From Plecoglossus altivelis (taxonomy: Eukaryota; Chordata; Actinopteri; Osmeriformes; Plecoglossidae), in assembly GCA_036571765.1 (NCBI GenBank), contig BROE01000025.1, positions 5,340,222 through 5,404,221 on the forward strand: a DNA stretch of 64,000 nt, written 5' to 3'. Each line of letters starts with the position of its first letter. The first letter of the stretch is position 1. A program made the position numbers and the translations under genes. Positions 24,933 through 38,572 of this stretch are shown here, piece by piece. Below the pieces are notes generated by a model. The model worked only from the letters and a program-made list of their open reading frames with translations. It had not been told where the DNA came from and did not search any database.

Positions 24933-25050
24933 AGGAGCAACAGGACAGTGGGTTTGGCATTACATGCACTTAGTCAGCACCTTAATATACATTCTCAAAG
25001 TCTCCCTCTCTTCCTTGCTCCTCCACTCCTCTCCTTACTGGCCAACCAAA

Positions 25051-25077
25051 GTGTGTGTGTGTGTGTGTGTGTGTGTG
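25051..25077 (+). repeat. (GT)n microsatellite
   Basis: About 27 bases of perfect GT repeat in the region downstream of the GRK gene. Confidence 0.95.
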
Positions 25078-26903
25078 GTTCCCACAGAAACAGGAAGGAT
25101 AGGACGGTTAATAGATAATAGTGCAAATGTTCATGTGGTCCAGATAACTCCAATAAGGAGGCACTTTTCCCTGTCCCTGACTAGTCAAGTTCTTGTAGAG
25201 TTTATTGACAGTTTTTTAAAATTAATTTACTGCAACTGCTTTTGGCATTCCCTACAATAAGAAAAATATAACATTCTCATTTCAGTTTATGATTAATTAC
25301 TCCATTTTGACTGTCATGCCCAAAGGTCAGGTACTTGTCTGGGCCACTTATTAATGATGTGCCATGCCCAGGAGAATGAGGGTCATCTCAATACTACATC
25401 TCCACTCCCTTTCCTCTAAGATGACAAGGCTTGACTGCCTCCTAGGGTGTTTCCATCTGTCTTTCAGTCCTTGTCTTCAGATCAGTGTAGACGATACAGG
25501 AGAGGAGGGTACTGACTGCAGAGAGGGGTCACGCACGGCTGGGGAGGGAAGGGGATACCCAACAGGACAGCCTTTCTCTCTGTCCATAAGAAACCCATGC
25601 AGGACCCATCAAAGACCTCTACAAAGTCTATGTTCTACGCAACACCACAACTGAGACACTGAGAGGGAGAAGCAACCATTTCCTTTCATGTATTTTAAGT
25701 GCCCATGTGAAAACAGCTTTTTACAGGGTTCCAATGTCATGGTGGAATCCCTTGGAGCTGAAGTGAAGCTGGACCTTCCTTTTCACTTCCTGTCTGGGCA
25801 TGCTCGTCATGACAACACCCAAACAGCTGTAGAAAGGAGAAACAGCATGGCTGAAAGTACTGTGTGCCCAGTCCTACAGAAACACCACAAAGACAGACCA
25901 TACAGTACTAGATGGTGCCACAATAGTAATCATACAGTACATGTCAGAGGTAAAACAAACATGTTTACTATAAAAAAGACTGATAGGTAGATAAATGGCA
26001 TTAATCTTGGTTTTCGTTTTTGAAATGTAACTTTGTAAGAAGGAAGTCCCAAGTTAGGATGTATTCATATAACATTGACAGGCTCCGGATGTGTCTGTGC
26101 GTGTGTGTGATTCAGATGGGACACAATTAAAGACTCAATTTACTTAGAGGATCAATAGTAAAATAGGAATGAGACATTTTTTCAGGTTCTAGGAGATCCT
26201 AACGATGCTTAGTATGTGAACACAAACAATATAACTGGATCTTTGGCCTGAGAGTTATACATGGCAATGCACATAGTGTTGAGGTTGTTGAGGTGGTGGT
26301 GGTGTCTGATTAATTAAATGAATGTGTGCTGAAAGAGAAACAAAGGTGCGGGTGGAGGAAGAAAAGGAAAAAGAGAAAGAAACGGTAAGAAAAAAAAGAA
26401 CAAAAAGGAGACAACAGAAATACCAAAATGAATGAGTGTACATTTATGCAAGGTTTTCCTTTTCTTGTTTCCTTTCTTTTTTGTAAAAACAGCAACAACA
26501 ACAACTAGAACAATATTTCCACAAAGACCCCATCTTGTATTCCCTGTGGTGGTCTTATAGACTCAGTGGATCCCCTGAATTAGCTTCATTTCATGTCTTT
26601 TACATCGACGTCAGTGGCTCTTCTCAAGTCCAGCAGTCCTGAGGGTGAGTGAGTAAGGTGTCTGAACATTTCCAAACGTCTGTATTGTTAAACGTTCCTA
26701 GATCCCCATGCTCCCCTGAGCTCTTAGGCCTTGGTCAAGGTGAAAGGTCAAGGGTCAGTTGTTTCCCTTGGACTGACCCCTGGCTGGGGCGGGATCCCTC
26801 AGGATGACTGACAGCTGGTCAGGCCAGGTGTAAACCAATCAGCAGCAGGTATGTCATCTTTGCTCCGCCCTCTCAGCACGAGCCCCAAAAAGGGTCTTGG
26901 CCA

Positions 26904-29900
26904 CTAGGGGGCAGAGTGGGACATGGAGTCCACTGAGTTTACACTGGAAGACTGAACCCGGCTGTTGGCAATGGACACCTCTGGGTGCTGGAGGGGGGTG
27001 TGGTCACATACAGAACGAACAAGATAAAAAAGGGAGAAACAGAGGTCCATCACAAAAGAAGCATACACATATGTGTGTGTGTGTAGCTACACGTATGAGT
27101 ATGTGTCTGTCTCACGTGTCTCCTGAAGATCCGGTCCAGCAGACTGCGACGGGGGGGCTCTGGGGGCAGCGACCAGTCCAGGTCTGGGGGCCGGGAGCCC
27201 AAGGGCCCAAACACGTTCAAATCACTGAAACACTCAGTCTCTATCATCTATCAGAAAGAGGGAAGGAAGGAAGGTAGGAAGGAGAGAGAGGGAGGGAGAA
27301 GGAGAAAGAGAGGGAGAGAGAGGGCAGGAGGGATAGAGAGCAAGAGGGAGAGAAAAGAGAGGGAGAGAGAAGTGAGAAAGAAAGAAAGATACATAGGGAG
27401 GGAGGGAAAGAGAGAGGAAAAGAGAAGAAGGAAGATTGGGAGGGGAATAGGGAGGGAGAAAAAGAGAATCCCTGTGTTTAAAGTACTTCAGAGTATGTTT
27501 TATCAAACATCCAAAAACAATTACACACACATCACAACATACCTCATTCTGCCATGGGATAGACACGCAGCCTGTAGCAAATTTGGAGTAGAAATCGTTG
27601 TCTGTTTGGTCCAGATTGACACCCTTCACTGTGGAGAACTGTTCAATGTCCAAAACATCCTTACAGTACACTGCCCGAGGCTGAGGAGTGGGAGGGATGG
27701 AGAGGAAGAGAGAAGAGGAGGCAGGGACAAGAAGAGGGAAAACATGTAACACATTTAGGGTGGGAGATGGGCCAAAGACAAGAGAGGGAAAGCATTTTTA
27801 TGACAATAACAAGATTTATGATGCTAATGCCACAGTACATTTATAATAGTAATCATAATAATAATAAAGAAGTGGCATTTATCTAATGTAATAAATGAGT
27901 GCTAAGGTCTGTACTACAAATATAAAAAAAGAAATCAATATACTCACAATATATTTTATTTAGCTGGATTGACTTATCTTAGCAACACACATTGGTGTGC
28001 TTTCACATAGAAGGAGCAGTGTTTTGGCACCATTTGACCAATTGAAAATATGGACAAGACTACCAAAAGTGCATATCTGACTATATATCTGACAATAATG
28101 TTAAGCAAATGTGAAGTAATATAATACAGGCTAAAAGTAACCCAATTGATGCTGCCAAAGACTGGAAGGGAAGCTGGCACAAATGGGCAACTGTAAATGC
28201 GTAAATTAAAAGGCTTATCAATATCACTGCCCCAGAATTATCTCACAAGGAGATCGGACTATAATTACGACTATTTCATGACATAATGTCTTGCTGAGAT
28301 GCATTCTTTTGATGAGTAAGACAATTTCAGTTTATTCATCAGCGCTATGATGTTCAACAGTCTCAGAAACAAATAAACAACAAATACTAAACATGAATTC
28401 AAACCAGTATAAGATACTTGTCAGTGTACATATACACATACATATGTATTTTGTATATACAGTTTATACACCTCATTCTGCACACCGAAGACATTCATCT
28501 TAGGTGCCTTAGGTACACATACCAAGATAGTGATCTTGGGTGTCTTGTACACACACACACAGGATATACTATGAGAGACCAGGTGTGTGTATGTGACCCT
28601 GCTGTGACAGACAGTTGGTTCTTACGTCAGGGACAAAAGAGGGGTCCATGATTCCAGCCTCCAACCTCTTGAAGTTGATGTTCTTGAAGAAGGGATGGGC
28701 CTGTACTCCAGCCACACCCTCAGCCAGACAGCCAAGACGCTGCTTGGGGTCTTTGGTCAGCAACTAGGGAGGGAGGGAGGGAGGGAGACGGGGAAATGGA
28801 GTGGGAGAGTCAGAGGGGAAGAAATTTTCAAGATAATAAGTGACCTCGTTCATTCAAGTAACACCATGGATCACAGGCAATCAATCACTCGATCAGTGTA
28901 TCGGTCTGTCCATGAGAGTTCCTTACCATCCTACAGATGGCCTTGGTGTCCTCTGTAAATTTGTCGCTGTACTCCTCCTCTTCCTCCTGTACCCTTTTCT
29001 CCACCTCCTCCCTTTTCACTCGCTCCTTGCGCCCGCGGAAGGGCGATCGTCCTGCGGTCATCTCGTAGATCAGACAACCTAGCCCCCACCAGTCAGGGCT
29101 CATCCCATAGCGCTCGTTGTTGATCACCTCAGGAGCTGCACACACACACACACGCATGATGCAGAAGTACATTTACATCCACTATAAGTGTTGACCGCGA
29201 GAAGTTCTTACAATGTTTTGAATTTAGGATGTGGATGATATGTATGGATGATATGCATCATCCACATACATGATACATGAAGTATCATGATACATGTATC
29301 ATGTTGTGTGTGCAGCTTCTCATACATGTATCATGTATCATGATATGTATTACAAGTGTCAAAAGATCATGTGCAGCATCTGTGTGTAAGCTGTTGTAGC
29401 TGTGTGTGTGTGTTGTGTTGTACCTGCTCCGGGTGAATGTTCACTGTGTGTGCGTGCGGTTGCCCACTACTCACTGCTGTGTGTGCACTTGGATGGGTTA
29501 AATGCAGAGGTAAATTTCGAGTATGGGTAACCATACTTGCCAATACGTCACTTCACTTCACTTCATGTTGGATGCAGCTGTGTGTGGTAGCTGTGTGTGT
29601 TGCAGCTGTGTGTGTGTGTCTGTGTTGTGCTGTAGGTGTGTGTGTGCGTGTGTTATGCTGCAGCTGTGTGTGTTAGCTGTGTGTGAAGAAGATGTATGTG
29701 TGTGTGTGGAAGTGTATCATAATGGGCAGGGGTTGCTTACCCATATACCCAACCGTTCCCACACGACCTCTGATCAGGTCACCATCAGGCACTTTGATAG
29801 CCAGACCCAAGTCTGAGATACGAATGTGTCCTGTAGAGTCAGGGGTCAGCGAGTGATTAAAAGGGGAAAAAACACACCTATTAACTGTGTTTCAAGAGAT

Positions 29901-30777
29901 TATAGATGCATTGAAGAAGTGATTAGTTAACATTAATCTATATCGCCGGTATTCATGTGAAAGAGGTATTTGGACAAAAAGCATAAACTCACCGTTATCA
30001 TCTAACAGAATATTCTCTGGTTTTAAATCCCTGGGAAAAAGGTTCAAAGTCAGCTGTACAGTTTGGTGCATCTTTTTAACAGTATACAGAAGTGTCACAC
30101 GCACGTAAGAAGATCCTGTGCAGGCCTGCAAATGCGTGCACACACACACACACACACCTGTAGACAATGGCCTCCCTGTGCAGGTGGTGGAGGCCACAGC
30201 AGATCTGGGCAGCATAGAACTGGACTCGGTCCTTCTCAAAGCCAGGAGTGCCCATGTTATAGATGTGGAACTTCAGATCTCCTCCGTTCATGATGGTCAG
30301 GACCAGACAGAGAGCATCTTTGGTCTCATACGCGTAGGCTAAACTGACCTAAAGTCGACAAGAGGTAGAAGAGAGGACTAGACTCTAGTACAGTGCTGAG
30401 GTGTTAGTTCTAAAAAGACTAAACTCTAGAACATGTTGAGATATGGGTTCTAGAGAGACACTCACAACAAAGCGACTGTTGACTTTCTCCAGGATCTGCT
30501 TCTCATTGAGGGCCATGGACTCTCCTTTTCTCTTCTTGATCCTCTTCTTCTCCAGTTTCTTACAGGCATACATCTTCCCTGTGGCTCTCACCTGACATGC
30601 ACACACCTGGCACACACACACACCCTGTTGTCATGTTGATGATGATGATCATCATCTTCCTCCTCCTCCCCTTTATTGTCATTATAATGAGGACACAAAA
30701 AGATTACTCACCTCTCCGAAACCTCCCTTTCCCAGCACTCGGTACTGTCTGAATGTGTCTTTAGTGATCGGTTGTCT

Positions 30778-30812
<35 letters not shown>

Positions 30813-31623
30813 CGGGGAAAAGAAATGTTGAATCGTTATCAGAGAGGACTTCAAGGGATGTTGCTGAGCTGAGGGTGTGAGGGTGAGGATGGGTCCCAGC
30901 CCATTGTGAGTGTGTGGACAGCATCAGCCAGGAAAGCCTCACCTTTCCAGCATCTTCCACTGCAGAAACCGGTCAAAGTACATGCTGTTCTGGTAGTCTG
31001 AGAACGCAGCTCCACTCAGATACTCATGGAGGGCCCTGCCACACACACAATCAGTAACATCACAGAACAAACACAATCCATCCCAAAAATAGCATTACAT
31101 ACAGTAGATGGGTCCTGTATTTGGTCATTGCTCCCAAAGCTGCAGTTACTTGAGCACAGATAAGAGGGCAGCTCAGCTGAAGATAAGAGAGGCACTCGGT
31201 CACCACATGCACACTAGGTGACCTGCAGTTAACGCCAAGCCATTTTTGTTCCAAGCCAAGATGAGTCTGCAACTGTCCTGTCCTGTCCTGTCCTGACACA
31301 CACGCACAGAGAGAGAGGAGAGAGGAGAGAGGAGAGAGGCGAGAGGCGAGAGGCGAGAGGCGAGAGGCGAGAGGCGAGAGGCGAGAGGCGAGAGGGGAGA
31401 GGGGAGAGGGGAGAGAGAGAGAGAGAGAGAGAAGGAAAACAGAGTAGAGAGTAGAGAGCACAGACAGAGAGCAAGTAAACTCACTTGCGGCAGCCACTGA
31501 AGATCTCCTTACAGGGGCTTAGCTCCAGGTTTTCTCTGCACTGCTCAGCGAGAACCACTGCTGCCTCGACACACTCTGAAGACTGTGCATACATCCCACA
31601 CACGCCACATATGCCCCGCACGC

Positions 31624-31672
<49 letters not shown>

Positions 31673-34600
31673 TAAAGACTAGATGGGCAGCGTAACATCA
31701 TTACGAGCTATGGAGAAGGCCTAGGAGAAACTCACATCTTTAGAGAGGAACGTACTGATGATCTGCTCTCCCCTGGTCCTCAGCTTCTCATCTGGGGTCA
31801 TCTCAAAGTCCTCCTAGAACACAAAAATACAACATGACCCCCCCAGCCTAGCAAAAATGTGCTAGATGAACGCTGTTTGTGTGTGTGATATGGAAGACCT
31901 GAAGTATAGAATTACTGTGGATGCCCATTACGAGCACCAATGAGACACAAAGGCCCGTACACCATTTCTCTCTTTCCATCTTCCTCCCGCTCCTGTGTCC
32001 CTCCCTCTCTCTTGCTCACACACAGACACACAGACACACAGACACACAGACACACAGACACACAGACACACAGACACACAGACACACAGACACACAGACA
32101 CACACTGCTGGTGACTCCATATGTGACCCCATGTTGCCTGGCAACCACACAGCAAACACGGCGGGATTCCAGCAGGTCTTGGAGTGTCACAGCGTGTCAC
32201 ACCGGCGTCACCAGCTTTCCGTTACACACACACACACCCGCCAACACACACGCAGGCTTTAAAAAGCACTAGCGTCACTTATACTTATGGGTGAAACAAT
32301 GTTTTTATAGATCCCATTCCCAAAAAACAAACAAAATTGAACAAAGAGGACAGGGTAGGTAATAGTCTGCATTGATTTGTAACCGACGTGTATGCGTGTG
32401 ACAGTGGCACTCTATAGTCAATAAGGTAAAAAAGGCATCTCCACTTCCTTTGGCTGAACCCTAAGGAGAGGAATTATATGGCACGTTGTGTGTGTTGGGG
32501 TCCAGTTCCTTCTCAAAGGCTCATAAGCCTGTGAGGTCTGGTCTAACACCGCAGGACTGGTTAACACAGAGCGCACACACACTCTTCCACTGACGTAAGA
32601 AGAGCCACAGGGACCCCTAAGCACATTCCTGCCAACACACACACCAGCTCCATTGTGATTGTGTCTTGTTATTTGACTCCCACTAACACATACTTTCTCA
32701 AATTTTCAGGTTTTCTGAAAGGGGCATCTTCGTCTGTGTCGCACACACACTCTTTTGGTGTTAGTTTTAGATTAGTTTTTATTTGTTGATGTATTGTTGT
32801 GCTCTGTGCTATGGTAAGTGTAAATCCCAGCTATCCCATAAGGGACTAATATAGGTGTGTTAAAACAAAAACATAAACCTATCTCTCACCCAGGCACTCT
32901 AACTCTTTTTCTCTCAGACTCAGCTGAATGGAAGAAGAGAGTGTGTGGAGGGAGGTGGAGTTATGAAACCGAGAGGAAGGTGGAAGTCGAGACCAATAGG
33001 TGGAGGTAACGGTTGACAAGGTTTAGGGGAGACATAGTGGATGGATGGACGGATGGAGGTGGAGAAGGATTAGAGCAGAGGCTCTGCTGACAATCACCAC
33101 TCAAGTTGATTATCTCCAAAATAACACAAGCCTCCAAACTGTGTTTCAAGTCACAGGGAGTGCAACGGCATATGTGTGACCATGTGCATGGGTGCGCTTC
33201 GAGTAAGTGTGGCTTTGTGCGTGGCCATGTGAATGTGTGTGTGCATGCACATGTGGCTGAGTGTGTGTGTTTGCATGTATGGCTGTGTACGTGTATTTGC
33301 ACATGTGCGTGGATGTCTGTGTGTGTACCAAAGCGTCCAGTAGATGGATACATCGCAGTAGTTCAGGTCTGGTCTCACAGTAGAGGCGAAAAAGCAGACT
33401 ACCAATGGGCTGCTTCTGACACAGACTGACATAGTCCCTCTCTGATGGAAAAAGATAAGACACACACGTTAGTGGAGTTAGTGTCTTGGTAGCAGGGTCG
33501 TGATTATAAACCATGAAAGACGCTTCTAGTGTAGACGGGTACTCACCAATACTGTGCCCCAGCTGAACACACTGGCTTATGTGAGGAAAGCGAAGAATCT
33601 CCTTCCATTTCTTACTCCTCCCCTTCCTCTTCCCTCCTCCACCTAGCGACCAGGAGGGAAAGAGGGGAGGGGAGAGAGGGTAGAGGGAAGGAGAGGGAGG
33701 GTGAGAGTCAAAAGGGAGAGAGAGGGAGGGGGAGGAAGGGCTGTACTTCATGCTTCCTTGAATGAAATCATAGCTCCAGTGTGCATCATTTATAGATTAC
33801 GTCTGGCTTCCTTTCAAAATCGCTTTTCTTCCTCTCTAGTTATCTTCCTACATTTTTTTCCCCTTTTACTTCCATGTAACACTCAACTCATCGTGTCTGT
33901 GTGTGAGTAGGAACGTGTGTGTGTGTGTCAGGATAGAGAATATGTTAGTTGTACAGCTAGATTCCTGACTGAACACAAAGCCAAGCCAGATTCAGATTCT
34001 ATCCAAGTGAATAAGCTTGTGTCCAGCATCAGCATCCTGCAGGAGCTTGAGAGAACCATGTTAGGCCAGGCTCGCACCTCTACTGACCCCTACATGCTCT
34101 GTTTGAGGGAGAGAGCTTGTGTGTGTGTGTGTGTGTGTACGTAGGTAGAACTTTAGTCATCCCTGTTATGAAGGGAAATTCAGATGTCAAAGCAGCCCCA
34201 ATAAAATAAATCATAGTAGTATGCACAATAATGATACCAGTGCAAGCAGTAAAAAGGCATGTAAGTACATTAAGAAAACAAGTATACACAGTGCTAACAC
34301 AACAATACATCGTGATCATAGATGTACACACAAAGGCACAGCAGCTATTCAAATATGCATGGTAATGCAAAGTCTTTACAGAGCAGTGCTCATGCTCTGT
34401 CAGAGTGACCATTGGGTTCTTGGTCTCCTCCCTCACTAAGGTTCTTCTCTCCTAATCACTCAGTTCGGCCAGGCTGCCCAAATATAGGAAGAGTCTTGGT
34501 GGTTCCAAACTTCTTCCTTTGTTGGATGATGGCCATATGACGTGCATATGACGTCTTCAGACAGTTCCTGGAACTTGGTATGGCATGTTCTCTGACATGC

Positions 34601-37600
34601 ACTGTCAACTGTGGGACTTCATAGACAGGTCTGCCTTTCCAAATAGTGTCCAATCAACTTAATTTACCACAGGTGGACTCCAATCAAGTTGTAGAAGACA
34701 TGTCAAGGATGATCACTGGACCAACATGCACCTGACCTCAGTTTTCAGTGTCATGACAAAGGCAATGAATTATTGTTATGTGATTATGTTTTTTATTTTG
34801 ACATTTCCAAAACGCAAAAAAACATTTTTTCATATTATGATTATAGGGTATTGTGTTTTAAAAATCGAATTTTGGAATACAGCTGTTAAATTACAACATG
34901 TGGAAAAATAAATTGCTGTGAATATTTTCCAGATGCACTGTATGGATTTTACTGAAGTTGTATTCTCAGTCAGAATGTAGTCTAGTTAGTGTATGGTGTT
35001 CCATGACAGTCAATAGTTTGGCCACCATTCTCCTCTGTTGCCTCTTTGACAGTCAGGGCTGTTCCCTAAAACAGAGCCTGTCCTCCTGACTAATTTGACC
35101 AGTCCATTGTAATCTTCCACTCTGACAGCAGTTAACACCAAGTTAACACCAAACACAAGCAACTATTGGAACATGTTTACCATGGATCTGCCAACTTCAA
35201 AGGACCTGAGCCTCCCTAGAAAGTAGGCTCTGACCCTTCTTGTACAAGTTCTGGATGTTACTTGGCCCATTCTAGTAAGCATGTGTGTGCAGGCCCACAA
35301 ACAGACATCTTTAAGTAATAGGCCAGGAATGCTTCCTGCTGGCCTAGTATACGTCATGGATTTGCTAATCTGCTGCTTGCCGTTGGAACGCATGGCTCTA
35401 AAGGCCTTCACAGGCTTTTACCAAATGAAATGAAACCTGACCTGGCTTCGACAACAAATACATGACCTGGGTTTAAACCCAGGTTAAACAAGGTCTGACT
35501 ACCTGACCTAGGATAGACATGGGTCAATGGGGTCTGAATCCCTAATTTAACAGGCATGATTACCTGGAAGGCACCTCGGTTTATACCAGACATAAAAAAT
35601 ATCTGAGAGAAGGGTTTGAAATGGAGATACGTTTGAGATTTTAAAAATAAGAAGAAAAAGATGAAGGGCTCCACCTAGGGTCAGTATAAACCTGTTGGGA
35701 CCAGACCCCCATCACCCCCTCGGCTTGAGGCAACAGCCCCAGTGGATTTAGGTGGCATAGCATTTCTGGTTAGGCAGTCGGCTCATCCAGTCATTTTATT
35801 CTATTAACTCCAGTCAACATATCCAAAACTATTTCCAACAAAAAAAATTCTTTGATTCCTGAACCTGGCTCCTAGCATTTTCATACACTATTTTACCTTT
35901 ATTTTTGCTAAGTCTGAAACCAATCCTATATACGTAAACCAGCACCCTGTTTATTTGCCTTGAAATGTGCTTGTGGGTGCAAATCATAGACTCATATACA
36001 GTAGACACAGCCAACCCGCTCTTTAAAGATGGCTTCCCCATCCATTTCTATGAAAAAAGCCCGGTGGCACAGCAAGAGTGCATGATGGGCAGTGCCATGT
36101 TTCCAGTTTCGGCTCATCCGGTCTTGCGCACAACAGTGGCTCGCCTAGTTCCTAGCTTCATAACTCGAGCACGCTTGCAACCAGCTGTACACGTCATAAT
36201 TTTCAACACAAGGTTGCGAGTCTCTGAATTAAGGCATGGTAGTCCAGTCCGAAAACTTGCAAAATGGAGTAAATGTCCAATTAAGAATTAGATACATGAT
36301 TTCAACTTTCCGAGAATCAATGCAATCGCTGTAAGATATTCTTTTCTCTTGGTTTTTAGCAATGTAAGCCTATTCTAGATGTATTGTCTATTCCATTATA
36401 TGACTCAAGACTCACCACATATACTTTGTTCTTTTTGCTTCGCGTTTTTAGTATATTCAATAGTAACTGTTTATCGTTGTTACTGTTTCGGATTAAACTT
36501 GTACTGTAAACCTGAAGATCTGGCTCCTTGTTGTTCTTGCTGCACTGCACTAAAGACTCTGTAATAATATGTACCTATTCTTCGCACATGTACAATACTC
36601 TTTGCACATGCACATCGGTAAGTATTCGTACAGTTTGTATCCTGTTTAGTTTATGTATAGGAAAAATGTTATATTTATTTTAAATTGTTTGTCTGTACTG
36701 TTGAATGTCTGTACTTATGTAGCACTGTGGCTCTGTGAGGCACGGCATTTCGTTCCACTGTATGCACCCGCATGTAGCGGAATGACAAAGCACAACTTGA
36801 ACTTGCTCAAGAAAGAAAGCTAAGCTAAATGAGCTGCTGTATACATGTTACTATTTTAATGATGATGAGTGTTGCCTTTGTCATGCCATGAACATAACAT
36901 TCATTACTAGATTTATAAAATCTGCATTAAAATAACAAATAAATAATATTTAACTCAATAAACAACCGTCATGTATGTATGCAACCATTTGTAAACTAGC
37001 TACAGCAGGGCAGACAACTGGAGATATCAACCCCTTTCTCCATGTGTATGTTAAATTTTGTGCTTATGCCCTGTTTATACCCACGAGGACATTTCCAGAC
37101 AATTTTTCTTGACATAAGCAAATAAATGTGGGGCTAGTTTACCCATTTCGGATTGGTTTGAAACTTCGAATTGAAAATTTTTGGGGGGAAGCAATAGTTT
37201 GGGCTATGTTCACTGGAGTTAACAAAAAAAAAAACGATCGGGGACGAGCCAACTACCCAACCGGAAATGCAAAACCATCTAAATCCACCTGGGTCAATGC
37301 CTCAAGCAGAGGGAAGGGTCTGGTGCAAACAGGGCACAAGCACATGAGGGAATGTTAGCCGATCTACCTGGATTTACCTGGATCTGAGCTAATAGCTAGT
37401 TTTACAAATGGTTGCAGACATACATGATGGTTGTTTATCGAGTTTATCCGTTATTTTAAAGTAAATTTTACAATCTTGTAATGAATGGTGTTAAGTTCAT
37501 GGCATAACAAACGTAATTGCAGCCCAATAGTGATATTGTGGCATGTTAAGGCGTCATAGATTGTTAACATGCTTTTGGAGCAAAGACGAAGATTAATAAA

Positions 37601-38539
37601 CCATGTCTGATAACCAAAATATTGTTATGCAACATTATGGCAGTGAGAACCGCAATACTGACAATAATAATTGTAAGGAAGTAACAGTAAAGTAAGACTT
37701 GTGATCATTATAATAGTAACATGTATGGCTCATTTAGCTTAGATTTCTTTGCCAAGCAAGAACAACAAGCAGCCAGATATTCAAGTTTACAGTTTCTTTA
37801 TCCGATACAATGGGCTACTAAAGAAGTCATACTAAAAACACAAAGCAAAAAGAACAACGTATATGTAGTGAGTCATATGGAATATATATGTTCCAAATAG
37901 GCTTATATCACTAAAAACCAAGAGAAAGGAATACTATACAGTGTTTGCGTCGATTTCTGTAAAGTTGGCATCATGTATCAAATACTTATATCAGACATTG
38001 ACACCATCCTGCAGGTTTGTTGCGAAGTATGACATGTACAGCTGACCGTTACATGTTTTTGCTTCCCTCACTGTGCCACTCAGCACTTTTCATAGCAATT
38101 AATGGAGACGCCATCTTTGAAGAGCAGGTTGGCTGTCTCTACTCTATATAAGTCAATGGTCGGGACACCGAAGTCCTCCACCCAGCCATTCAATTGCTCC
38201 ACCATACCTACTTGCCACAAACGTGCTCTTCCTCCCTCTCCATACCCATTTTCCTTCTCCTGTTCACCCTCCTCTTCCCCTATCCTCATTCTCTCTACAT
38301 CCCTTTCCTTTTTCAAAACATTTCTCTCCTTACATGATGCCCACTTCTTCCAGTTTCTCTCCCAGATGGTCTCACTCTCTCCACATCCATCTTCTCCTTC
38401 ATCTCAAGTCTCTCCTTCCCCAACCCTCTCTCTGTCACTGCATCATTTTTTTTCGTAATCCCTTCTCCACTCTCCCTCAGTCTCCATGTCTCTCTGTCCA
38501 CTCGGTCTTTCATCTCTGTCTCCTACACTCTCTCAGTTG

Positions 38540-38572
<33 letters not shown>

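Larger units (their letters stand above)
23388..26903. other. Between star promoter and GRK stop: microsatellites and probable GRK 3' UTR
   Basis: 3.5 kb without a coding exon. It holds the compound microsatellite at 23576-23702, a (GT)n at 25051-25077 and an AT-rich patch near 24700-24745. The part from about 24930 to 26903 is the likely GRK 3' UTR. Open frames here lack homology that I can recognise. Confidence 0.5.

Noticed and set aside
24784..25260. 158-aa plus-strand frame downstream of GRK
   Set aside because: Runs through a (GT)n repeat and the likely GRK 3' UTR on the opposite strand; no family match.
31921..32272. Open frames of TDTQTHRH type on both strands
   Set aside because: Product of the 8-bp ACACAGAC repeat.
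35965..36564. Plus-strand frames of 108 and 61 aa in the left foldback arm as transposase remnants
   Set aside because: The mirrored sequence in the right arm does not keep these frames, and I see no transposase motif.
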